A stretch of DNA of 64,000 nt, from NCBI RefSeq assembly GCF_007829875.1, contig NZ_VIWV01000001.1, forward strand, positions 310,001-374,000, given 5' to 3'. Position numbers and translations under genes: made by a program. Below the pieces are notes generated by a model, which saw only the letters and a list, made by a program, of their open reading frames with translations, did not search any database and had not been told where the DNA came from. This document shows, in pieces, positions 38,568 through 46,187 of this stretch (position 1 is the stretch's first letter; the number at the start of each line of letters is the position of its first letter). Origin of the DNA: Streptomyces capillispiralis (GTDB lineage Bacteria; Actinomycetota; Actinomycetes; Streptomycetales; Streptomycetaceae).

Positions 38568-40244
38568 CTAGGCCGCGCGGTCCGCGGCCGGCTCCCTGCG
38601 CGCCCTGCGGCGCGGCGCCTCACCGGCGCGCCGTCCCTGGCCGGTCCGGCTCTGCGCCGTGCGCTCCTCGGCCGGGCGGCCCCCCTGGGTGACGCGTCCC
38701 TCGGCGGAGCGGGACTGCCCGCCACGCCCCTGCCCGCCACGGCCCTGCCCCGTGCGCTCCTCGGCCGGGCGGCCGCCCTGCGCGGTACGCCCCTCGGCGG
38801 AGCGGGACTGCCCGCCACGCCCCTGCCCGCCACGGCCACGGCGGCCGCGGGACGACGAGGACGCGGCGCGGCGGGGCCGCTCCACGACCGGGGCGGCGAT
38901 GACGACCGGGATGCCGGAGGGGGCCTGGGCTCCCGTGATCCGGGTCAGCTCCGCGTCGCCGGACCGCACCTGGGTGATCCGCGGGGTGATGCCCGCCTGG
39001 GTCATCAGCCGGCTCATCTCACGCCGCTGGTCGCGCGTCACCAGGGTGATGACGGTGCCGGTCTCGCCGGCGCGGGCCGTACGGCCGCCGCGGTGCAGGT
39101 AGTCCTTGGGGTCGCTGGGCGGATCGACGTTGACCACCAGGTCGAGGTTGTCGACGTGGATGCCGCGCGCCGCGACGTTGGTCGCCACCAGCACCGTCAC
39201 CAGTCCGTCCTTGAACTGGGCGAGGGTCCGGGTGCGCTGGGGCTGGGACTTGCCGCCGTGCAGGCCCGCCGCGCGGACGCCGCTGCTCAGCAGGTGCTTG
39301 GTCAGCTTGTCCACCGCGTGCTTGGTGTCCAGGAACATGATCACCCGGCCGTCGCGCGCCGCGATCTCGGTCGTCGTCCGGCGCTTGTCGGTGTCGTCGA
39401 TGTGGAGCACGTGGTGCTCCATCGTCGTGACCGCGCCCGCCGACGGGTCCACGGAGTGGACCACCGGGTCGCTCAGGTAGCGCCGCACCAGCTGGTCGAC
39501 GTTCCGGTCGAGCGTGGCGGAGAAGAGCATCCGCTGGCCGTCGGCCCGCACCTGGTCCAGCAGCCTGGTGACCTGGGGCATGAAGCCCATGTCGGTCATC
39601 TGGTCGGCCTCGTCGAGGACGGTGATGGCGACCTCGTCCAGCCGGCAGTCCCCGCGGTCGATGAGGTCCTTGAGCCGCCCGGGCGTCGCGACGACGACTT
39701 CGGCGCCCGCCCGCAGGGTCCCGGCCTGCTTGCCGATCGACATCCCGCCGACGACGGTGGCCATCCGGAGCCTCAGGGAACGGGCGTACGGCGTGAGCGC
39801 GTCGGTGACCTGCTGGGCCAGCTCGCGGGTCGGCACCAGGACGAGGGCGAGCGGCTGCCGGGGCTCGGCGCGCCTGCCCGCCGTACGGGCCAGCAGCGCC
39901 AGACCGAAGGCGAGGGTCTTGCCGGACCCGGTGCGGCCGCGACCGAGCACGTCACGGCCGGCCAGGGAGTTCGGCAGGGTGGCCGCCTGGATCGGGAAGG
40001 GCACCGTGACGCCCTCGTGGCCGAGGGTGGCCAGCATCTCGGCCGGCAGGGCGAGTTCGGCGAAGTCCCGCACGGCGGGGAGGGCGGGGGTCACCGTCGT
40101 CGGCAGGGCGAACTCGCCCTGGACGGAGGACCCTCTGCCCGACGAACCCCGGGAGCGACGCGGAGCACCGGAGCGGCCTGATGCCGTGGCTCCGGTGCGG
40201 GTGTGCGTGCGGGTGGAACGATTATTGGTGCGGGCGCGATTCAA
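38568..40244 (-). CDS. DEAD-box ATP-dependent RNA helicase
   Basis: The 558-residue helicase unwinds RNA duplexes in the cytoplasm. Its motifs in order are the Q region (FPIQAATLP), I GRTGSGKT, Ia PTRELA, Ib TPGR, II DEAD, III SAT, V TNVAARGIHV and VI HRGGRTARAG. The core ends near residue 430. A C-terminal tail of about 120 residues is built of Arg/Gly/Gln/Ser repeats (GRGGQ, SRSAEGR, GGRPAEERT), encoded by a 93-base tandem repeat, and is likely to bind RNA. A TTG at 40244 is chosen because AAGGAAGG lies 6 bases upstream and the product begins MNRARTNNRS; a GTG at 40268 would need no visible Shine-Dalgarno. Confidence 0.92.
   Translation of the reverse strand: MNRARTNNRSTRTHTRTGATASGRSGAPRRSRGSSGRGSSVQGEFALPTTVTPALPAVRDFAELALPAEMLATLGHEGVTVPFPIQAATLPNSLAGRDVLGRGRTGSGKTLAFGLALLARTAGRRAEPRQPLALVLVPTRELAQQVTDALTPYARSLRLRMATVVGGMSIGKQAGTLRAGAEVVVATPGRLKDLIDRGDCRLDEVAITVLDEADQMTDMGFMPQVTRLLDQVRADGQRMLFSATLDRNVDQLVRRYLSDPVVHSVDPSAGAVTTMEHHVLHIDDTDKRRTTTEIAARDGRVIMFLDTKHAVDKLTKHLLSSGVRAAGLHGGKSQPQRTRTLAQFKDGLVTVLVATNVAARGIHVDNLDLVVNVDPPSDPKDYLHRGGRTARAGETGTVITLVTRDQRREMSRLMTQAGITPRITQVRSGDAELTRITGAQAPSGIPVVIAAPVVERPRRAASSSSRGRRGRGGQGRGGQSRSAEGRTAQGGRPAEERTGQGRGGQGRGGQSRSAEGRVTQGGRPAEERTAQSRTGQGRRAGEAPRRRARREPAADRAA
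38659..38844. repeat. 93-base tandem repeat, two copies, inside the helicase gene
   Basis: The copies begin at 38659 and 38752 with GTGCGCTCCTCGGCCGGGCG and are nearly identical. The period is a multiple of three, so each copy adds 31 residues to the RGG-like tail without breaking the frame. Confidence 0.8.
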
Positions 40245-40250
40245 GCGGAA

Positions 40251-40258
40251 CCTTCCTT
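40251..40258 (-). promoter_or_regulatory. Shine-Dalgarno site that decides the helicase TTG start
   Basis: AAGGAAGG reads on the minus strand and is 6 bases before the TTG at 40244. It would lie inside the coding region if translation began at the GTG at 40268. Confidence 0.6.
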
Positions 40259-40491
40259 GAAGTGGCACCTGTCAAGGAACGCCCACAGCGAGATGCTTCC
40301 GGCAGCGGACCGGGGCCTGCGTCGCGGTGGACGCGGGCCCCAGCTGCGAAGTGAACGTTATGAGGAAGAGAGGCGTTTCGGTCGCCCCTCGAGCCTTTCG
40401 GCTACCACAACTGCAACTGACCTCACAGTACACGCCCGCGCAACCCCCCGGTCCACCCGTGGCGCCGTACGGCCGTGACCGGGCGCGGGTG

Positions 40492-41283
40492 TCAGGGCAG
40501 CCGGGCCACGCCGGCGTAGATGCCGCTGTCCTCCGCAGCCGGGGCGGGGGGCGTCCGGTACCACTCCGGAGCGGTCACCAGACCGGGTTCGACCAGGTCC
40601 AGGCCGTCGAAGAAGCGGGCGACCCCGGCGCGGGTGCGGAAGCCCAGGCGTATTCCCGCGCGGGCGTACTCGGCCGTGACCTGCTCGGCCAGCTCGGAGT
40701 GGAGGTCGGAGGCGGCGTGCGACAGGACGAGGTAGCTGCCCGGCGGGAGGGCGGCCCGCAGCTCGCCGACGATGCCCAGGGGGTCCTGGTCGTCGGGGAG
40801 GAAGTGCAGGAGGGCGATGAGGGACAGCGCGATCGGGCGCTCGAAGTCGAGCACGCCGCGCGCGTGCCGGATGATCTCTCCCGGCTCGCGCACATCGGCC
40901 GCGACGTAGTCCGTGGCGCCCTCGGGGCTGCTGATCAGCAGGGCCTCCGCGTGCCGCAGCACGATCGGGTCGTTGTCGGTGTAGACGACCTTCGCGGACG
41001 GGACGAGGCGCTGCACGATCTGGTGCAGGTTGGGCTCGGTGGGGATGCCCGTGCCGATGTCGAGGAACTGGTCGATGCCCTGCCCGGCGAGCCAGGCGGC
41101 GGCGCGGTGCATGAACCGGCGGTTCTGCCGGGCGGCGTCCCGCGCCTGGGGCGGCAGCTTCTCCCCCACGGCCTCGTCGACCGGGTAGTTGTCCTTGCCG
41201 CCGAGGAGCCAGTCGTAGACCCGCGCCGGGTGCGCCTTGCCGGTGTCGATCCGCGGAGGGTTGGCGGGGGTGCCGGTCGGCAT
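40492..41283 (-). CDS. SAM-dependent methyltransferase, DUF574/Methyltransf_19 family
   Basis: The 263-residue protein has the family start: PRIDTGKAHPARVYDWLLGGKDNYPVDE, then the SAM-binding region FLDIGTGIPTEPNLHQIVQ and VYTDNDPIVLRHA. LIALLHFLPD and the ARFFDGLDLVEPGLV segment are also typical. Streptomyces genomes carry many paralogues of unknown substrate. The ATG at 41283 follows GGGACGGA. It is followed by nothing co-transcribed and lies 92 bases from the LacI gene, same strand. Confidence 0.9.
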   Translation of the reverse strand: MPTGTPANPPRIDTGKAHPARVYDWLLGGKDNYPVDEAVGEKLPPQARDAARQNRRFMHRAAAWLAGQGIDQFLDIGTGIPTEPNLHQIVQRLVPSAKVVYTDNDPIVLRHAEALLISSPEGATDYVAADVREPGEIIRHARGVLDFERPIALSLIALLHFLPDDQDPLGIVGELRAALPPGSYLVLSHAASDLHSELAEQVTAEYARAGIRLGFRTRAGVARFFDGLDLVEPGLVTAPEWYRTPPAPAAEDSGIYAGVARLP

Positions 41284-41375
41284 GGCGGTGTCCGTCCCGA
41301 GGAGTGGAGCGAGAGTGCCTGACGGTCGCCAAGTCTCGCACACCAACCGGCGCGGGCAGGAGGGGAGTTGGCTCC

Positions 41376-42494
41376 TCAGACGGAGTCCGGGGGCGGCGCC
41401 GTGCTGGCGCGCGGCACCAGTCGCGCCGGGACCAGGGTGGTGCCCCGCTCCGGTCCGACCTGGCGCATCTTGCGCAGCACCGCCTGGACGCAGAGCCGTC
41501 CCACCTCGGCGAAGTCCTGGTGGACGGTGGTCAGCGGGGGCAGGAAGGAGGACGCCTCGGGAATGTCGTCGAAGCCGATGACGCTGACGTCGTCGGGGAC
41601 GCGCCGGCCGCGTTCGTGCAGGGCGCGCAACAGGCCCAGCGCCATCTGGTCGTTGGCGGCGAAGACGGCGGTGCACTCCTCGCGGGCCGCGAGGTCGAGA
41701 CCGGCCCGGTAGCCCGAGTCCGCCGACCAGTCGCCGCGGACCAGGGGCGGCGGCACCCGCCCGGCCTCGGTGAGGGCGGCGCGCCAGGCGTCCGTGCGGC
41801 GCTGCGCGGCGAAGGAGCCCTCCGGGCCGCCCAGGTGCCACACCGTGCGGTGGCCGAGGCCGAGCAGGTGCTGCACGGCGGCGCGGGTGCCGCCGGCCTG
41901 GTCGGTGTCGACGACCGTGTAGTGGTCGCCGGCGTCGGAGTCGACGACCACGACCTGGACGTGCGGGGGCAGGGTGACCGTCGCCGCGTCCAGCAGGTGG
42001 ACCTCCATGATGACGATCACGGCGTCGACGGCGAGTTCCTCCAGCCGGGAGAAGGCGCCGCGCACCTCGGCCTGGGTGGGCACCGCGACCGGCAGCAGGG
42101 TCACCGCGTAGCCCTCCGCCGCGGCGGAGGTGGCGATCGCCTCCAGCGTGCGCACGTTGCCGGTGGTGGACAGGGTGAAGGTGATGACGCCGATGGTGCG
42201 GAACTCGCCGCGTTTGAGGGCGCGGGCCGCGCTGTTGGGCCGGTAGCCGAGTTCCTTCATCGCGGCCAGCACCTGGCGGCGGGTCTCCTCCGTCACCCCC
42301 GCGTAGCCGTTGGACACGCGGGAGACGGTCTGCGACGAGACTCCCGCGAGGCGGGCCACGTCCGCCATGGAGGCCGTGGCGCGGGCCCGGGTGCGCCCGG
42401 GAGGCGCAGCGCCGCCGGCCGCGTCCCGCGCGGTCCCGGCCGTCCCGGTGGCGGGGCCGGACAGGTGCGCCGACCCTCCCTCGACCGTGTCCAC
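41376..42494 (-). CDS. LacI family transcriptional regulator
   Basis: The protein of 372 residues has its helix-turn-helix preceded by an unusual Gly/Ala/Pro-rich extension of about 42 residues. The helix-turn-helix is MADVARLAGVSSQTVSRVSNG and is followed by the hinge helix (RPNSAARALKRGE). A periplasmic-binding-protein-like sugar domain then runs to the end (VVVDSDAGDHYTVVDTDQAGG, FAANDQMALGLLRAL, VSVIGFDDIPEASSFLPPLTTV). It diverges from the ABC importer, and two palindromic boxes lie between them, so it should repress both directions until a sugar, probably galactose or a galacto-oligosaccharide, binds. The GTG at 42494 is the best of several starts; the ATG at 42368 would remove the extension but has no Shine-Dalgarno. 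Confidence 0.9.
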   Translation of the reverse strand: MDTVEGGSAHLSGPATGTAGTARDAAGGAAPPGRTRARATASMADVARLAGVSSQTVSRVSNGYAGVTEETRRQVLAAMKELGYRPNSAARALKRGEFRTIGVITFTLSTTGNVRTLEAIATSAAAEGYAVTLLPVAVPTQAEVRGAFSRLEELAVDAVIVIMEVHLLDAATVTLPPHVQVVVVDSDAGDHYTVVDTDQAGGTRAAVQHLLGLGHRTVWHLGGPEGSFAAQRRTDAWRAALTEAGRVPPPLVRGDWSADSGYRAGLDLAAREECTAVFAANDQMALGLLRALHERGRRVPDDVSVIGFDDIPEASSFLPPLTTVHQDFAEVGRLCVQAVLRKMRQVGPERGTTLVPARLVPRASTAPPPDSV

Positions 42495-42591
42495 TCGACG
42501 TCCGCCGCCTTCCTGTCGGTTGCTCGCACCTCGGTTCCCCGGGGAACCCTTGACCGTCGTCCTCGGGGGAGTGTAAACATTCCGCCATCGG

Positions 42592-42607
42592 ATGTTTACG
42601 TAAACAT
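42592..42607. promoter_or_regulatory. LacI operator, site 1
   Basis: ATGTTTACGTAAACAT is a perfect 16-base palindrome with central CG, between the LacI gene and the importer operon. A further half site (TGTAAACATT) lies at about 42572-42581. Confidence 0.8.
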
Positions 42608-42636
42608 AACAGCTCGGCGCCTCCTCGCGGTCACTG

Positions 42637-42652
42637 ATGTTTGCGTAAACAT
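42637..42652. promoter_or_regulatory. LacI operator, site 2
   Basis: ATGTTTGCGTAAACAT differs from site 1 by one base. Its centre is 45 bases from that of site 1, close to four helical turns, which would suit cooperative binding or looping. Confidence 0.78.
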
Positions 42653-42728
42653 CACGTGCTGGGGCATGCCGCCCGGCTCCGGGCCGCGACAGCCGCCGGT
42701 TCCGGAATGGTGACGAGCGAGGTACGAC

Positions 42729-43658
42729 ATGACGACGCTGCAACCGCCGGTGGACGCCGCCGAGCCGCGGCCGGCCCCGCCCCCGGCGGGACGGGACCGC
42801 CGCTCCTGGACGGGGTGGGGGTTCATCGGCCCCTTCGTGGCCGTGTTCGCCCTGGTCTTCCTGGCGCCGATCGCGTACTCCCTGTACCTGAGCCTCTTCC
42901 GCGACCAGCTCATCGGCGGGACCACCTTCGTCGGCCTCGACAACTACCAGCAGGCGCTGCGGGACGACCGCTTCTGGGCCGCCCTCGGCCGGGTCTCGCT
43001 CTTCCTGTGCGTCCAGGTGCCGGTCATGCTCGGCATCGCCCTGCTGGTGGCCCTGGCGCTGGACAGCGGCCGGCTGTACGGCAAGGACTTCTTCCGCATC
43101 TCGGTCTTCCTGCCGTACGCGGTGCCCGCCGTCGTCGCCACGCTCATGTGGAGCTTCATGTACGGCACCCGCTTCGGCCTCGTCGGCGACATCAACGACG
43201 CCTTCGGCGTCTCGCTGCCCGACCCGCTCTCCCCCGGCCTGGTGCTGGCCTCGATCGGCAACATCGTCACCTGGGAGTTCGTCGGCTACAACATGCTGAT
43301 CTTCTACTCGGCACTGCGGGTCGTCCCGCACTCCCTCTACGAGGCGGCCGAGATCGACGGCGCCGGCCAGATCCGCGTGATCACCGCCATCAAACTGCCC
43401 GCGATCCGGGGCGCGCTCGTCATCGCGACGATCTTCTCCATCATCGGCAGCTTCCAGCTGTTCAACGAGCCCAGCGTCATGCAGAAGCTGGCGCCCAACG
43501 CCATCACCACCGACTACACGCCCAACTTCTACACGTACTCGCTGTCCTTCTCCGGCCAGCAGCACAACTACTCCGCGACGGTCGCCATCGTCATGGGGCT
43601 GATCACCATGGTCATCGCCTATGTCGTCCAGCTGCGCGGCATGCGCAAGGGAGTGTGA
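42729..43658 (+). CDS. Sugar ABC transporter permease (MalF type)
   Basis: This 309-residue CUT1 permease has a Pro-rich cytoplasmic tail, then six helices from WGFIGPFVAVFALVFLAPIAY. The EAA loop is [23 protein letters not shown]. It is the first gene of the LacI-controlled operon. GAGCGAGGTACGAC lies upstream of the ATG, and the next gene starts 7 bases after its stop. Confidence 0.93.
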   Translation: MTTLQPPVDAAEPRPAPPPAGRDRRSWTGWGFIGPFVAVFALVFLAPIAYSLYLSLFRDQLIGGTTFVGLDNYQQALRDDRFWAALGRVSLFLCVQVPVMLGIALLVALALDSGRLYGKDFFRISVFLPYAVPAVVATLMWSFMYGTRFGLVGDINDAFGVSLPDPLSPGLVLASIGNIVTWEFVGYNMLIFYSALRVVPHSLYEAAEIDGAGQIRVITAIKLPAIRGALVIATIFSIIGSFQLFNEPSVMQKLAPNAITTDYTPNFYTYSLSFSGQQHNYSATVAIVMGLITMVIAYVVQLRGMRKGV

Positions 43659-43665
43659 AGCAGCG

Positions 43666-44607
43666 ATGACCAGTACCGTCACCCCCGCCGCCACCGGTTC
43701 CACGGCCTCCCGGTCCGCCTCCGGCGCACGGCTGCGCACACCCCGGCGCCGGCACTCCCCCGGCCGGCCCCGCCGCAGTGTCCTGCTGACCGTGCTCACC
43801 GGCCTGGTGCTGCTCTACAGCCTCGTGCCGCTGGTGTGGCTGGCCGTCAGCGCCACCAAGACCCAGGAGGGGCTGTCCCGTTCGTTCGGCCTGTGGTTCG
43901 ACGGCGACTTCGCCCTCTGGGCCAACATCTCCGAGACGTTCACCTACGACGACGGCGTCTTCACCCGCTGGCTGCTCAACACGCTGCTGTACGTGCTGGC
44001 GGGCGCCGGCGGCGCCACCCTGCTGGCGGTGCTGGGCGGTTACGCCCTCGCCAAGTTCGACTTCCCCGGCCGCCGGGCGGTCTTCGCCGTCGTCATCGGC
44101 GCGGTGGCCGTGCCGGGGACCGCGCTGGCGGTGCCGACCTTCCTGATGTTCAGCAACATGGGGCTCACCAACACCCCCTGGGCGGTGATCATCCCCTCGC
44201 TGATCTCCCCGTTCGGCCTGTACCTGATGTGGGTGTTCGCCAGTGAGGCCATCCCGACCGAGCTGATGGAGGCGGCCAGGATCGACGGCGCCGGCGAGAT
44301 GCGCACCTTCTTCCAGGTCGCGCTGCCGCTGCTGGCGCCGGGCATCGTCACCGTCTCGCTGTTCACCATGGTCGCGACCTGGAACAACTACTTCCTGCCG
44401 CTGATCATGATCAAGGATCCGGACTGGTATCCGCTGACCCTGGGCCTGAACAGCTGGAACGCCCAGGCCGAGACCGCCGGTGGCCAGCCCGTCTTCCATC
44501 TGGTCGTCACCGGCTCACTGATTACCATCGTCCCGCTGATCGCCGCGTTCCTGCTGCTCCAGAAGTACTGGCAGTCCGGCCTCGCCGCCGGAAGCGTCAA
44601 GGAATAG
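43666..44607 (+). CDS. Sugar ABC transporter permease (MalG type)
   Basis: The 313-residue CUT1 partner of the preceding permease has an Arg-rich cytoplasmic N-terminus of about 38 residues. The EAA loop is ELMEAARIDGAGEMRTFFQVALP. The C-terminus is QSGLAAGSVKE, typical of the type. No ATPase is encoded in the locus, so the shared MsiK ATPase is presumed. A gap of 163 bases before the binding-protein gene is GC-rich and hairpin-prone and could allow its separate expression. Confidence 0.93.
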   Translation: MTSTVTPAATGSTASRSASGARLRTPRRRHSPGRPRRSVLLTVLTGLVLLYSLVPLVWLAVSATKTQEGLSRSFGLWFDGDFALWANISETFTYDDGVFTRWLLNTLLYVLAGAGGATLLAVLGGYALAKFDFPGRRAVFAVVIGAVAVPGTALAVPTFLMFSNMGLTNTPWAVIIPSLISPFGLYLMWVFASEAIPTELMEAARIDGAGEMRTFFQVALPLLAPGIVTVSLFTMVATWNNYFLPLIMIKDPDWYPLTLGLNSWNAQAETAGGQPVFHLVVTGSLITIVPLIAAFLLLQKYWQSGLAAGSVKE

Positions 44608-44770
44608 CGCCACCCGCCCCCTCCTGTCCCCACCACCGCTGTCCCTGTCCGCCGCCGCGCGGCACCGTCCGCCCCGCCGCCGCGCCCGGACGGACGGTGC
44701 CCGCACGGTGGTTGTCCCCGCCCCCGCCCACCGGTCCCGGTGTCGGCCACGAAGAAGTGGAAGCACGACC

Positions 44771-46114
44771 ATGCGCACACACCCCCGCCGCCTGCTGCGC
44801 GGCACCGCCCTCGTCTGCGCCCTCGCCCTGGGCGCCACCGCCTGCGGCGGATCCGACGACGAGGGATCCGCACCGAAGACGGTCTCCGAGGCCGACGTCC
44901 GCGCCGCGCTCGACAAGGGCGGCTCCCTCACCGTCTGGGCGTGGGAACCCACGCTGAAGCAGGTGGTCGCCGACTTCGAGAAGGAGCACCCGAAGGTCGA
45001 GGTGAACCTCGTCAACGCGGGCACCGGCAACGACCAGTACAAGGCGCTGCAGAACGCCATGTCCGCCAAGAAGGGCGTCCCGGACGTCGCCCAGGTCGAG
45101 TACTACGCCATGGGCCAGTACGCGCTGACGAAGCAGCTCACCGACCTCGAGGGCTTCGGCGCCGACAAGCTCGCCGACCGGTACTCCCCCGGCCCGTGGA
45201 ACGGCGTGAAGGCCGGCGGCGAGGGGATCTACGGCCTGCCCATGGACTCCGGCCCGATGGCGCTGTTCTACAACAAGGCGGTCTTCGACAAGCACAAGAT
45301 CAAGGTGCCCACGACGTGGGACGAGTACGTGGACGCGGCCCGCGACCTGAAGAAGGCGGACCCGAAGGCGTACATCACCAACGACGCCGGCGACGCGGGC
45401 TTCGCCACCAGCCTCCTGTGGCAGGCCGGTTCACGCCCGTACGACGTCGACGGCACCACGGTGGGGATCGACTTCTCCGACGAGGGCGCCAAGACCTACA
45501 CGGACACCTGGCAGAAGCTCCTCGACGAGAAACTGGTCGCGCCCGTCACCAGCTGGTCCGACGACTGGTACAAGGGCCTCGGCGACGGCACCATCGCCAC
45601 CCTGGCCATCGGCGCCTGGATGCCCGCCAACCTCGCCTCCGGAGTGAAGGACGCCGCCGGTGACTGGCGCGTCGCCCCGCTGCCGCAGTGGCAGGCGGGC
45701 GGCCGGGCGAGCGCCGAGAACGGCGGCAGCGCCCTCACCCTGCCCGAGCTCGGCGGCAACGAGGCCCTCGCCTACGCCTTCGTCGAGTACGCCAATGCCG
45801 GCAAGGGTGTGGACACGCGGGTGAAGGGCGGCGCCTTCCCGGCCACCACCGCGCAGCTGAACTCCCCGGCGTTCCAGAACACCGAGTTCCCCTACTTCGG
45901 CGGCCAGCAGGCCAACAGGATCTTCGCCGAGTCGGCCGCGAACGTCGCCGACGACTGGTCGTACCTGCCGTACCAGGTGTACGCCAACTCGATCTTCAAC
46001 GACACCGTCGGCAAGGCCTACGTCTCGGGCACCAAGCTCGCCGACGGACTGAAGAGCTGGCAGGACGCCTCCGTCAAGTACGGCGAGGAGCAGGGCTTCA
46101 CCGTCGAGAAGTAG
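44771..46114 (+). CDS. Sugar ABC transporter substrate-binding lipoprotein
   Basis: The 447-residue protein has a lipoprotein signal ending GATAC followed by GGSDDEG, so it is anchored by a lipid-modified Cys. The binding-protein fold shows in LTVWAWEPTLKQVVADFEKEHP, MALFYNKAVFDKHKIKVPTTWDEY and WMPANLASGVKDAAGDWRVAPLP. It captures sugar for the two permeases upstream. The enzymes downstream suggest galactose-containing oligosaccharides, probably beta-1,6-linked. A short perfect hairpin after the gene may protect its transcript and raise its yield over the enzyme genes. Confidence 0.93.
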   Translation: MRTHPRRLLRGTALVCALALGATACGGSDDEGSAPKTVSEADVRAALDKGGSLTVWAWEPTLKQVVADFEKEHPKVEVNLVNAGTGNDQYKALQNAMSAKKGVPDVAQVEYYAMGQYALTKQLTDLEGFGADKLADRYSPGPWNGVKAGGEGIYGLPMDSGPMALFYNKAVFDKHKIKVPTTWDEYVDAARDLKKADPKAYITNDAGDAGFATSLLWQAGSRPYDVDGTTVGIDFSDEGAKTYTDTWQKLLDEKLVAPVTSWSDDWYKGLGDGTIATLAIGAWMPANLASGVKDAAGDWRVAPLPQWQAGGRASAENGGSALTLPELGGNEALAYAFVEYANAGKGVDTRVKGGAFPATTAQLNSPAFQNTEFPYFGGQQANRIFAESAANVADDWSYLPYQVYANSIFNDTVGKAYVSGTKLADGLKSWQDASVKYGEEQGFTVEK

Positions 46115-46133
46115 CCGTCGAGCAACAGCACGC

Positions 46134-46161
46134 CGGGCGGCGCGCACCCCCGCGCCGCCCG
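46134..46161 (+). terminator. Intra-operon hairpin after the binding-protein gene
   Basis: An 11-base perfect stem with a 6-base loop lies 20 bases after the stop codon. Such hairpins between binding-protein genes and the next gene often attenuate or stabilise transcripts. Confidence 0.55.
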
Positions 46162-46187
46162 ACGGCCCCCACCCCGGAAGGACCGCC

